51,799 nt of DNA from Yoonia sp. GTDB taxonomy: Bacteria > Pseudomonadota > Alphaproteobacteria > Rhodobacterales > Rhodobacteraceae. Position numbers and translations under genes: made by a program. Numbering within the stretch: position 1 is the stretch's first letter; each line of letters opens with the position of its first letter. The notes beneath the pieces are model-generated. The model ran no database searches and had not been told where the DNA came from. It saw only the letters and a program-made list of their open reading frames with translations. The stretch lies in contig NZ_JANQTS010000044.1 in assembly GCF_030731595.1 (NCBI RefSeq), positions 1 through 51,799 of the forward strand, read 5' to 3'. Below are positions 8,910-15,850 of this stretch, piece by piece.

Positions 8910-9827
8910 TCAGACTTTGAGCGCAGGAATGATCTGTTTCTTGCGGCTCATCACGCCGGGCAGGACCACGCTGTCGCCTTCGACTGTCGCGTCAAAGGAT
9001 TTCTCGGCAACGGTCTTGGCCAGATCATTGGGGATCAGCATCGTGGCTTCTTCTTTGATGATATCCACGACGAAAAGCAGCACCTCGTCGACTTTGTCTT
9101 CCTTTGCGACCTTGGGCATGGTTTCCATCAAGGATGCCTTGCGGTCCAGCACGACCTTGGGTGCTGTGGTTTCCAGCACGGAGACGCGGAATTTCTTGCC
9201 GCCGACTTCGTATTCCTTGCTGTCCATGCGCAGCAGTTCAGCGTCAGAGAAAGCCGAGATATCGGATTTCGCTTCGAACATCTCGCCCGCATAGGCTTCA
9301 ATGTCGATGCCAAGGTCTTTGGCCAGTGCTTCGGCGATCTCTTTGTCCATTTCCGTCGTGGTGGGCGAGCGGAAGGCCAGCGTGTCCGACAGGATGCACG
9401 ACAGCATCAGCCCTTTGATCCCTTCGGGCATGTGGCCCGCATGATCCCCCATCATCTGGTGCATGATCGTTGCAGTGCAGGCCAAGGGCCGGATAGTGAT
9501 GTTGATCGGTTTCTTGGTGTGCAGACCGCCCACCAGTAGATGATGGTCGATGATCGCCAGCACGTCGGCATTGTTGATATTGGCAGGCAATTCGGCTGGG
9601 TTGTTGGTGTCCACGATGACGCAAGACTGGTCGTCTTGCACATCAGCAATGACCTCAGGCAGATCAAAGCCCCAGCGTTTGGCGACAAATTGTGCCTCGG
9701 TATTGGGTGTCCCTAGCAGCGCGGCTTTGGCTTCGATGCCCGTATGGTTGAGGAACCATTCCCAGATGAGCGGGGAACCTGTGCTGTCAGTGTCGGGGGA
9801 TTTATGGCCAAAAACGAGCGTTGTCAT
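8910..9827 (-). CDS. ppaC: Manganese-dependent inorganic pyrophosphatase (family II)
   Basis: This DHH-family enzyme hydrolyses pyrophosphate to phosphate, driving biosynthetic reactions forward. The 305-residue product shows the N-terminal metal site GHKSPDTDS (H8, D12, D14), VDTNN (D73), the IIDHH motif (D94-H96) and SDTLAFRSPTT. The C-terminal DHHA2 domain ends in SRKKQIIPAL, whose basic residues bind substrate. The frame continues upstream, but the ATG at 9827 matches the family N-terminus exactly and has GGAAAG before it. Most proteobacteria use family I pyrophosphatase; family II is common in marine Rhodobacteraceae. Confidence 0.96.
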   Translation of the reverse strand: MTTLVFGHKSPDTDSTGSPLIWEWFLNHTGIEAKAALLGTPNTEAQFVAKRWGFDLPEVIADVQDDQSCVIVDTNNPAELPANINNADVLAIIDHHLLVGGLHTKKPINITIRPLACTATIMHQMMGDHAGHMPEGIKGLMLSCILSDTLAFRSPTTTEMDKEIAEALAKDLGIDIEAYAGEMFEAKSDISAFSDAELLRMDSKEYEVGGKKFRVSVLETTAPKVVLDRKASLMETMPKVAKEDKVDEVLLFVVDIIKEEATMLIPNDLAKTVAEKSFDATVEGDSVVLPGVMSRKKQIIPALKV

Positions 9828-9917
9828 GTGGATCACTTTCCATCGGGGATCAGGGTTTGGCCCGTATATAAGAGCGTGCAAGACTGCTGTCACCCCATCG
9901 CTTTGCAAAGGTGGTAT

Positions 9918-9980
9918 GGGGGCGCTGCCCCCGGCGCTGCGCGCCTCCCCCGAGGTATTTAAGAACAAAAGAAGATGAAG
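9918..9980. repeat. Double-hairpin extragenic palindromic element (REP-like)
   Basis: Two perfect GC-rich hairpins stand in tandem: 9918-9932 (6-bp stem, GCT loop) and 9933-9945 (5-bp stem, TGC loop). A fixed-looking tail follows, CCCCCGAGGTATTTAAG and then an A-rich AACAAAAGAAGATGAAG. From memory, roseobacter genomes carry many dispersed copies of a GC hairpin followed by a GAGGTATTT tail, so I read this as a REP-type element. Only one copy is in this window. It lies between the divergent ppaC and DUF2161 genes. Confidence 0.6.
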
Positions 9981-10069
9981 GTCGTTTGTTTGTACAGGCG
10001 GCGCCCTGTGCGGCAGGGCTTGCGGCCAGCGCAGAATTGCATTTGGCTGCGCAAGCAGGAGGAATGCCG

Positions 10070-10720
10070 ATGCCGCGTGAGGCTGATCTATACCCCCCCA
10101 TCAAAGCCTATTTCCAGCGCCAAGGTTATGAGGTGAAGGGCGAAGTGGGTGCTGCCGATGTTGTTGCCCGCAAGGGAAATGATTTGGTTGTGGTCGAACT
10201 CAAGACCGGGTTTTCGCTGGCGCTGTTCCATCAGGGGGTGGAGCGGTTGGCGATCACGGATCACGTCTATCTTGCTGTTCCTGCCGGCGGACAGGCCAAG
10301 GCGCTGAAAGCGAATGTGAAACTGGCGCGGCGCGCGGGGCTGGGGGTGATGACCGTGCGTTTGCGTGACGGGTTGGTGGAGGTGCTGGCGGACCCCGGCC
10401 CCTATGCGGCGCGCACGGCCAAAAAGAAAAAGACCCGGCTTTTGCGTGCCTTTGATCGGTTGCAGGGCGATCCGAACGCAGGCGGTGCGACGCGGCACGG
10501 GATCGTTACGGGCTATCGGCAGGATGCGCTGCGTTGCGCGCGCTTTTTGGCGGTGCATGGCCCATCAAGAGGCGCCAAGGTCAAGGAATGGGCCGAGGTA
10601 CCGCAAGCCACCCGGATCATGGCAGATGACCACTATGGCTGGTTCACCCGCGTGGCGCGCGGTGTCTATGATCTGACCGACGCGGGGCGCAAAGGGCTGA
10701 CCGATTTCGGGGATGTCTAG
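10070..10720 (+). CDS. DUF2161 protein, putative PD-(D/E)XK nuclease fold
   Basis: This is a 216-residue protein of the DUF2161 type. An N-terminal helix (DLYPPIKAYFQRQGYEV) is followed by GAADVVARKGNDLVVVELKTG, which reads as a PD-(D/E)XK core: Asp, about ten residues, then E-L-K. A basic stretch AKKKKTRLLRAF lies in the middle and a winged-helix-like C-terminus (DHYGWFTRVARGVYDLTDAG) at the end. The fold is that of restriction-type nucleases, but no activity is established for this family as far as I know. ATG at 10070 has AGGAGG 7 bases upstream; the ATG at 10064 is too close. The stop codon shares CTAG with the convergent gene. Confidence 0.85.
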   Translation: MPREADLYPPIKAYFQRQGYEVKGEVGAADVVARKGNDLVVVELKTGFSLALFHQGVERLAITDHVYLAVPAGGQAKALKANVKLARRAGLGVMTVRLRDGLVEVLADPGPYAARTAKKKKTRLLRAFDRLQGDPNAGGATRHGIVTGYRQDALRCARFLAVHGPSRGAKVKEWAEVPQATRIMADDHYGWFTRVARGVYDLTDAGRKGLTDFGDV

Positions 10721-11709
10721 GGCTGCCGCGTGATCGTCCAACCCTCGTTTTCAAGCAAGCGCAGAATGCCTTGGTCGCCGATAAGGTGGGCTGCACCCAC
10801 AGCAATCACAATGTTGTCGTGGGTTTGAGCCGCGTCGGTGATAACAGGAATCCAATTGCGATTCCGTTGATCCAAAAGCGCATCTTGCATTTCGGTGAAC
10901 ATGGCAGCGCCCTCTGCTGGGTCAAGGCCGGGTACATCCTCTAGGGCAATCCGCGACATTTCCCAAAGCCGCCCGATGTCTTCGGCAAAGTAGCGGTCCA
11001 GCATCGCCACAAACATCTTCTGTTGCAGGTCAGGGGCCAAGAGATTGACGCGCAGCAGATCGACCTGTTCCGCGATCGAGTCGCTTTGGAAGATGTCGAA
11101 CAGCGTGGTGTAGGGTTCCAGTGCCTGCAATGGAACACCTGCGGCAGTCGCATCAGCCGAGATCATATGGTCAAGGCCGGACGCACCCGCCACCATGTCG
11201 GACATCGCACAAGACGGGATGGCGAGCATCAGCGACAGATACCAGGGCTGCATCTTGGCGGCCATGAAAGCGGGGATACCCCGCTGTGTTGCGGCGTCCG
11301 CGATCAGGGTCCAAGTTGCTTCGTCCAGCAGGTCAGGCAGGGTCGGGCCATCCACGATAAAGAGCCTGCCGGGATCGGTAACCAACAAGTCCTGAAGCTG
11401 GGCCTCTTCTTCGGGCGTCGCTTCGAGCAGGATGATATCGGCCTTTGTGACCGGTTCGGAGACTTTGGCGCGTATCTCTTCAAGCCGTGGATCGTAGATA
11501 TGCATGGTGCCGATGATCGTTAGCGTCCTAGCACCCTGGGTAGCGGTCCATAACAGCCCCTCTGCAAAAGGCATGTTCTGGACTGCTTGCTCCAGCGCGG
11601 CTTGCTGCCCATCAGTCAATTGATCAAGATAGCTGTCGCCCACACATTGTGCAGCGGCGGGGAGGCCCGTCAGCAGGGCGAGACAAATAGCAGCAGCGCG
11701 AAAGACCAT
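10717..11709 (-). CDS. TraB/GumN family protein, exported
   Basis: This 330-residue protein has a cleavable signal peptide (MVFRAAAICLALLTGLPAAAQC), so it is periplasmic or lipid-linked. The TraB/GumN pattern is clear: a first GTxH motif (LTIIGTMHIYDPR), the LLEATPEEEAQ segment, and a second conserved block VAVGAAHLIGDQGILRLLENEGWTI. In the Tiki/TraB/GumN superfamily the two His-containing motifs are thought to form a metal site, and Tiki proteins are metalloproteases; activity for the bacterial branch is unproven. ATG at 11709 has AAGGA 6 bases before it. The last bases share a CTAG with DUF2161. Confidence 0.9.
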   Translation of the reverse strand: MVFRAAAICLALLTGLPAAAQCVGDSYLDQLTDGQQAALEQAVQNMPFAEGLLWTATQGARTLTIIGTMHIYDPRLEEIRAKVSEPVTKADIILLEATPEEEAQLQDLLVTDPGRLFIVDGPTLPDLLDEATWTLIADAATQRGIPAFMAAKMQPWYLSLMLAIPSCAMSDMVAGASGLDHMISADATAAGVPLQALEPYTTLFDIFQSDSIAEQVDLLRVNLLAPDLQQKMFVAMLDRYFAEDIGRLWEMSRIALEDVPGLDPAEGAAMFTEMQDALLDQRNRNWIPVITDAAQTHDNIVIAVGAAHLIGDQGILRLLENEGWTITRQP

Positions 11710-11866
11710 GATGCATCCTTTGTAATCCGTTCTCTCCATAAGTAAGAGCTTCGCGGTACGGGTCAAACCCCCAAAGGGTGCGGATTTCGATTGGGCATTT
11801 TGGCGCAAAAGGAGGCGGGTCCTAGATTGATTGGGTCTTTGCCGTTCAGGTCAGCAAGGACATTAT

Positions 11867-11886
11867 CAATGCCACGGGTGGCATTG
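11867..11886. promoter_or_regulatory. Perfect 9-bp inverted repeat, possible operator
   Basis: CAATGCCACGGGTGGCATTG is a perfect 9-bp dyad with a 2-base centre. The 2-base spacer is too small for a natural hairpin loop without opening a base pair or two, so a dimeric DNA-binding protein site is at least as likely as an RNA stem. It lies about 158 bases upstream of the TraB/GumN start. Regulator unknown. It does not match the TTGAT-N4-ATCAA pattern of FNR. Confidence 0.4.
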
Positions 11887-11976
11887 TGCGATTTGATCCT
11901 CTTGAAAACTCTGGAAAGGGATGATCACGGTTCGCGCAGGCGTAAACACCAGATTCATCGGGGTCTCTATCTGCCT

Positions 11977-12066
11977 CTAACCCCAGAAAAGACTGATCAA
12001 TCCTACGGTTCCGCCGACCAACATGAGTGTCGCTTCACCGCCCAAGATGCCAAAAAGACGACCCAT
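11977..12066 (-). CDS. Possible 29-residue membrane peptide
   Basis: This short frame (ATG at 12064-12066, stop TAG at 11977-11979) would give a 29-residue, strongly hydrophobic peptide: MGRLFGILGGEATLML, then a Gly/Val/Ile/Leu stretch ending in LFWG. It looks like a single transmembrane helix with a basic N-terminus. A GGTGA lies close before the ATG, a weak ribosome binding site. It would sit between the Crp/Fnr gene and the TraB/GumN gene, same strand. It could be chance or a gene remnant. Confidence 0.2.
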   Translation of the reverse strand: MGRLFGILGGEATLMLVGGTVGLISLFWG

Positions 12067-12148
12067 AACATCACCGCTGCTTTAGTTTTTTTCAACCATA
12101 GCGTTTAATTGTGGCCGATTTTGGGCAATTTGAGCAGAATTGAATGAT

Positions 12149-12829
12149 CTATTGCTGCACGTCAGCCAGTGCTTCTGGATCAATGATTTCGATCTTTTGC
12201 CGTGCAGATTTAATGACGCCACGTTTTGTCAATTTGCTGATTGATCTGCTGACCATTTCTCGGTTCGCTCCGATAGAGCTGGCGATTTCCGAATGTGTCG
12301 GCGCGTCTTCAATGACGGCTCCCTTGTTGAGTTTGCCTTGCTCCGCGGCGAGACGCAAAAGATAGTTTCCGACCCGCTCTTCCACCGAAAGCGTGGTCAT
12401 TTCCATATTGCGCAAGGTCAGTGTTCTGATGCGTGCAACCAGATCATGCGTGATCCTTTGGCGAACGATTGGCACCTCGTTAAAGAGTTGCAAGAAGCTA
12501 TTGCGTTTCATCGCCAAGACGCGTGCCTCGGTCTTGGCGACGACGGCAAGTGAACGTGGCGTGCCATCAAGCGCTGCAAGTTCACCAAAGTATGCGCCAA
12601 CTGGAAATCTCGAAAAGACGATCTCGCGTCCTTTTGTCGTCCAGAACACGGCAAGAAGTGACCCTGAAAGAAGGAAATAGAGGTCATACGAATCGTCTTC
12701 TTGATCAAAGATCGTTTGCCATGCGGCCAGTTTTTGCTCGCTCACAGCCAAAGGGATATTGGCAAGCTCGGTCGGTGACAAACCCGCAAACAACGGAAGG
12801 TCGTAGCTGAGCAGTGTTTCGGGTGTCAT
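12149..12829 (-). CDS. Crp/Fnr family transcriptional regulator, cNMP-type
   Basis: This 226-residue protein has an N-terminal cyclic-nucleotide-binding domain and a C-terminal helix-turn-helix (THSEIASSIGANREMVSRSISKL, about residues 178-200). The phosphate-binding cassette is FGELAALDGTPRS with G82-E83 and R92-S93, the residues that hold cAMP in CRP. There are no cysteines, so it is not an oxygen-sensing FNR. Its ATG overlaps the cyclase stop by 4 bases, so the two are co-translated. The simple inference is that the cyclase makes the ligand of this regulator. Target sites are not known. Confidence 0.93.
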   Translation of the reverse strand: MTPETLLSYDLPLFAGLSPTELANIPLAVSEQKLAAWQTIFDQEDDSYDLYFLLSGSLLAVFWTTKGREIVFSRFPVGAYFGELAALDGTPRSLAVVAKTEARVLAMKRNSFLQLFNEVPIVRQRITHDLVARIRTLTLRNMEMTTLSVEERVGNYLLRLAAEQGKLNKGAVIEDAPTHSEIASSIGANREMVSRSISKLTKRGVIKSARQKIEIIDPEALADVQQ

Positions 12830-15822
12830 ATGATTGACAGCAGTGCATTGGCCTGTGCGATCTCGGGCGGTTGGGCGCGCGCATCAAATCGTTGGACAAC
12901 GGCCTTGACGGTTGACGCATCTGTCCGGCCAGAGCGAAGTTGATCCAGCCGGGTCCGCAAGAGCCATAGCTTGGCATTCTGCGCTGTTGCCATGTCTGCA
13001 GCCTCTTCCAGGAAGCGCGCCGCGTCCTCCTTACGACCTGTTTGATCGCAGATATATGCATGAATCCGCAGCACTTCAGGATACCAGCAGAGCAGCCCAT
13101 TTGCCTCGTTCTCGCGCGTGGCCAGCCATGAGGCTTGGTAAGCGTCATCGGCCCTCTCATGTTTCAGCAGCGCCAGTGCATAGTGGGCACGGAAATAAGG
13201 GAGCCCGATGTGGGAACCGATCATTTCCAGCGTTTGATTGACCTGATGAAATCCTGCCAAGCCTTCGGCGCTATCGGTTTGCGAAGAGTCCATCACGTTC
13301 AGCCAAGCAGCCCCTGTAACCTGCCAAAATACGGCAGACTGCGCTTGCGCCGTTTGTAATCCCCTTCGGCAACGCGCGATCGCCGCCTTTGTTTCACCGG
13401 CATAGAAGAGCGGCACTGCACCCCAGATTTGCGCATAGGGCAGCATGATCGGGATGTTCAGCAGCTTCTGGTGCGCATCCGTCTCCGCACTCAGGTCCGC
13501 GACCAGATGTGTATCGCCACAAATCGAGCGCCCGGCGCTTTCGAACATTTGCGCAGCAGCAAACGTATCGACGCCATATTTGGAAATCATCGCACCATGC
13601 TTGGTGATGTCGTAGATGTTACGCAATGCGGCGAACGCCTTGAATTGCGCGTCAAAATCACCCTTGTAGAAATACAGCGACGCATCAACATTGATCGACG
13701 CAAGGTGGAGTTCGTGATTGGTCTCTTCAGCGGGAACTGATCCGGCCGCCTCGCGAAGAAGCGTGCTGAAGCGGTCGGCACCGGCCTTGTCGCCTGACAG
13801 GATTGCGTGGGTGAAACTGCCGTAAAAGGCTGGGCCGTTTGCTGCGGAATATGTGTTTTGCGTAGAGGCGAGTTTGGCGACCTGTTCAAAAGCCTCCTTG
13901 ACAGGCTGGGCAGTAAAGCCCTGAGTCTGCATCCTGACTGAACCAAGTGCTGTGTGGCATGCGATTTCCAAAGCGCGCACGTCAACATCTTCTGGCGCCT
14001 GTTCACACAGCGAGATTGCGGCCAAGATATGTGCCTCGGCGTCGTCAAAAGCGCCCTGAAACAGCGCCCATTGACTGACGCCAAGATAGCTCTCGATCGC
14101 CGGGATATGCTGTTGCGAAAGGCTCAAGTGATCGGTCAGAAGTGTCGGGTTGCGCATGATAGCATCGGCATGATGCGTTTGCAGATGGTCCGCGATCTTG
14201 CTGTGAAGGGTGATCCTTGTGCGCCGCAGCATGCCTTGATAGGCGACCTGATGCAGCAATGCATGCGCAAACATCCAACTGGTCGGGCCAGTCTGTTGCA
14301 AAACCCCTTGTGCGCAAGCCTTTGAAAGATGAGAGGTCAGGGGGGCGTGCTCTGCGGCAATGACACCAAGCATTTCGAGATCGAATGACCGCCCGATGAT
14401 CGCGGCGCATTGCAAGACTGGTTTGGACGAACCTGTCGCGTCGATTTGGTCTGCCAGAAGGTCCATCAAGGTCCCCGGGACTGTTGTCGATGTCACGACG
14501 CCCGACGTGCCACGTTTGAAGAGCTGTTCGATAAAAAGCGGAATACCGGCCGCACGGGCCAAGAGCGCGGTCCGTTCGTCTAACGGGGTTTGGCCCTCTG
14601 AAAACTTGTCCAACATCATGCCAGCGTCAGCTTCATCCAAGGCGTCAAGCGGAATGACGGTGACTGTCGCATGCCCAAGGTATTTCCCGATCTTTGTGTC
14701 TTCCCGGCTGGTCATCAGGATCTGATAATTCGCGGCCTCAGCGCTTTGCAGCACATGGAGCAGAACGCCAAAGCTGGCGTTGTCGAGCCAATGCAGATCT
14801 TCAAAAATCAAAAGTCCGCTGCTTTGGGTCGACCGGATCGCTTCCCAGAGGCTGGCTTCGATCAAGGCTTTGAGCGCAACATTTGTCTTTTCAGCCAACA
14901 GACGCTGGCCTTCTGGCAAACCCAGAATGAGCGCAAGGGCGCGTTTTGCGTCGTCTTCAAGTGTGCCGAAGCAGCGCTGTATGTCACCGAACTCGGGAAG
15001 CTTGCTGCCGGTCTGACGCATGATCCAATGCGTAAACGGCTGATAGCTGGCCCGGATATGGACACCATCAGCGGCAAAGGTCGTCCGCGCAACTGCGCCT
15101 TGACCCACCTGACGCGCCAATGCCGATTTACCAATTCCGGCTTGGCCGATCACAAGGCAAGGGTCAGCGCTTGCACTGATTTTGCTCAACTCGGCCTTGC
15201 GGCCCACAAAAAATGGCTGGTTCAGCGTTGTTGCGACGAACGTATCCGCAAGCGGTTGGAAAAGGGTCAGTGGTTCGGCAAAACCCTTGAGACGCCGTTG
15301 CCCGACTGTTTGTGTGGCTATGGTGTCACGCAGCAAGCTTTGTGTGCTTTCAGAGATCATCACGGTGCCTGGAGCTGCTTGCTCTTGGATGCGCTGAGCA
15401 AGCGTTGTGACCATACCTGTAGCGCGAGGGAGGTTGTCTTTGCCGGAATTTGCCCGCACGGCAACTTCTCCTGTGGCAACACCGATCCGCAGTTGCAGTG
15501 TCATACCTTTGTCTTGCCCTGCGGTCACATCGCGTAAGGCGGTCATGGCTGCGTTCACCGCTTTTGAGGCGGCCAATTCGTCGGCGCGCTGCAAACCGAA
15601 AAGCGCGACAATCCCGTCGCCGAGATACTCGGTTACCTCGCCGTCGTGGGCTTCAACGATTTGGCGGGATTGCGCATAGAATTCTTCCAGCCATTGCTGC
15701 AGGTCTTCAGCATCAGAGGTGCTGGCGATGTCGCTGAATCCGACGACATCCATAAATACAGCCGTGATTTGTTTGAGTTCGCCACTGCCAATGCCGGCAA
15801 CGGTCGGTGCTAACTCACTCAT
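12826..15822 (-). CDS. Class III nucleotide cyclase - AAA ATPase - TPR signalling protein
   Basis: This 998-residue protein has three parts. Residues about 15-190 are a class III cyclase domain with metal aspartates D25 (MDVVGFSD) and D69 (LGDGIVALFG). Residues about 205-480 are an ATPase module with Walker A GQAGIGKS (226-233) and Walker B LLIFEDLHWLD. The rest is a long helical TPR-like region. Such proteins (STAND-type) use the ATPase and TPR parts to sense a partner or ligand. My reading places Glu65 at the position of the substrate-selecting Lys of adenylyl cyclases and Thr140 at the usual transition-state Asn, so nucleotide choice and activity are open. A GGGA lies 10 bases before the start. 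It follows the FAD oxidoreductase gene by 28 bases. Confidence 0.93.
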   Translation of the reverse strand: MSELAPTVAGIGSGELKQITAVFMDVVGFSDIASTSDAEDLQQWLEEFYAQSRQIVEAHDGEVTEYLGDGIVALFGLQRADELAASKAVNAAMTALRDVTAGQDKGMTLQLRIGVATGEVAVRANSGKDNLPRATGMVTTLAQRIQEQAAPGTVMISESTQSLLRDTIATQTVGQRRLKGFAEPLTLFQPLADTFVATTLNQPFFVGRKAELSKISASADPCLVIGQAGIGKSALARQVGQGAVARTTFAADGVHIRASYQPFTHWIMRQTGSKLPEFGDIQRCFGTLEDDAKRALALILGLPEGQRLLAEKTNVALKALIEASLWEAIRSTQSSGLLIFEDLHWLDNASFGVLLHVLQSAEAANYQILMTSREDTKIGKYLGHATVTVIPLDALDEADAGMMLDKFSEGQTPLDERTALLARAAGIPLFIEQLFKRGTSGVVTSTTVPGTLMDLLADQIDATGSSKPVLQCAAIIGRSFDLEMLGVIAAEHAPLTSHLSKACAQGVLQQTGPTSWMFAHALLHQVAYQGMLRRTRITLHSKIADHLQTHHADAIMRNPTLLTDHLSLSQQHIPAIESYLGVSQWALFQGAFDDAEAHILAAISLCEQAPEDVDVRALEIACHTALGSVRMQTQGFTAQPVKEAFEQVAKLASTQNTYSAANGPAFYGSFTHAILSGDKAGADRFSTLLREAAGSVPAEETNHELHLASINVDASLYFYKGDFDAQFKAFAALRNIYDITKHGAMISKYGVDTFAAAQMFESAGRSICGDTHLVADLSAETDAHQKLLNIPIMLPYAQIWGAVPLFYAGETKAAIARCRRGLQTAQAQSAVFWQVTGAAWLNVMDSSQTDSAEGLAGFHQVNQTLEMIGSHIGLPYFRAHYALALLKHERADDAYQASWLATRENEANGLLCWYPEVLRIHAYICDQTGRKEDAARFLEEAADMATAQNAKLWLLRTRLDQLRSGRTDASTVKAVVQRFDARAQPPEIAQANALLSII

Positions 15823-15850
15823 TTATATTCCCACGCTTCTACCAGCCACA

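Larger units (their letters stand above)
11710..12148. other. Intergenic region without a convincing gene
   Basis: These 439 bases separate the TraB/GumN gene start from the stop of the Crp/Fnr gene, both on the minus strand. The right part is AT-rich (T-run at 12086-12092). I see a perfect 9-bp dyad at 11867-11886 and one possible very small membrane peptide at 11977-12066 (minus). The promoter of the TraB/GumN gene must lie here. No terminator with a T-tract was found downstream of the Crp/Fnr gene. Confidence 0.6.

Noticed and set aside
8271-9539. Plus-strand frame of 422 residues
   Set aside because: Antisense to the HAD hydrolase and pyrophosphatase genes, both of which have clear motifs. 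His/Phe/Asp-rich composition is typical of a shadow frame.
11791-12108. Plus-strand frame of 105 residues
   Set aside because: No ribosome binding site, no family, and codon use unlike real genes here; includes the dyad and AT-rich DNA.
12101-12148. Terminator for the Crp/Fnr gene
   Set aside because: The region is AT-rich but no stem-loop with T-tract on the minus strand was found.
14671-15537. Plus-strand frame of 288 residues
   Set aside because: Antisense to the cyclase and ATPase domains; no motif.
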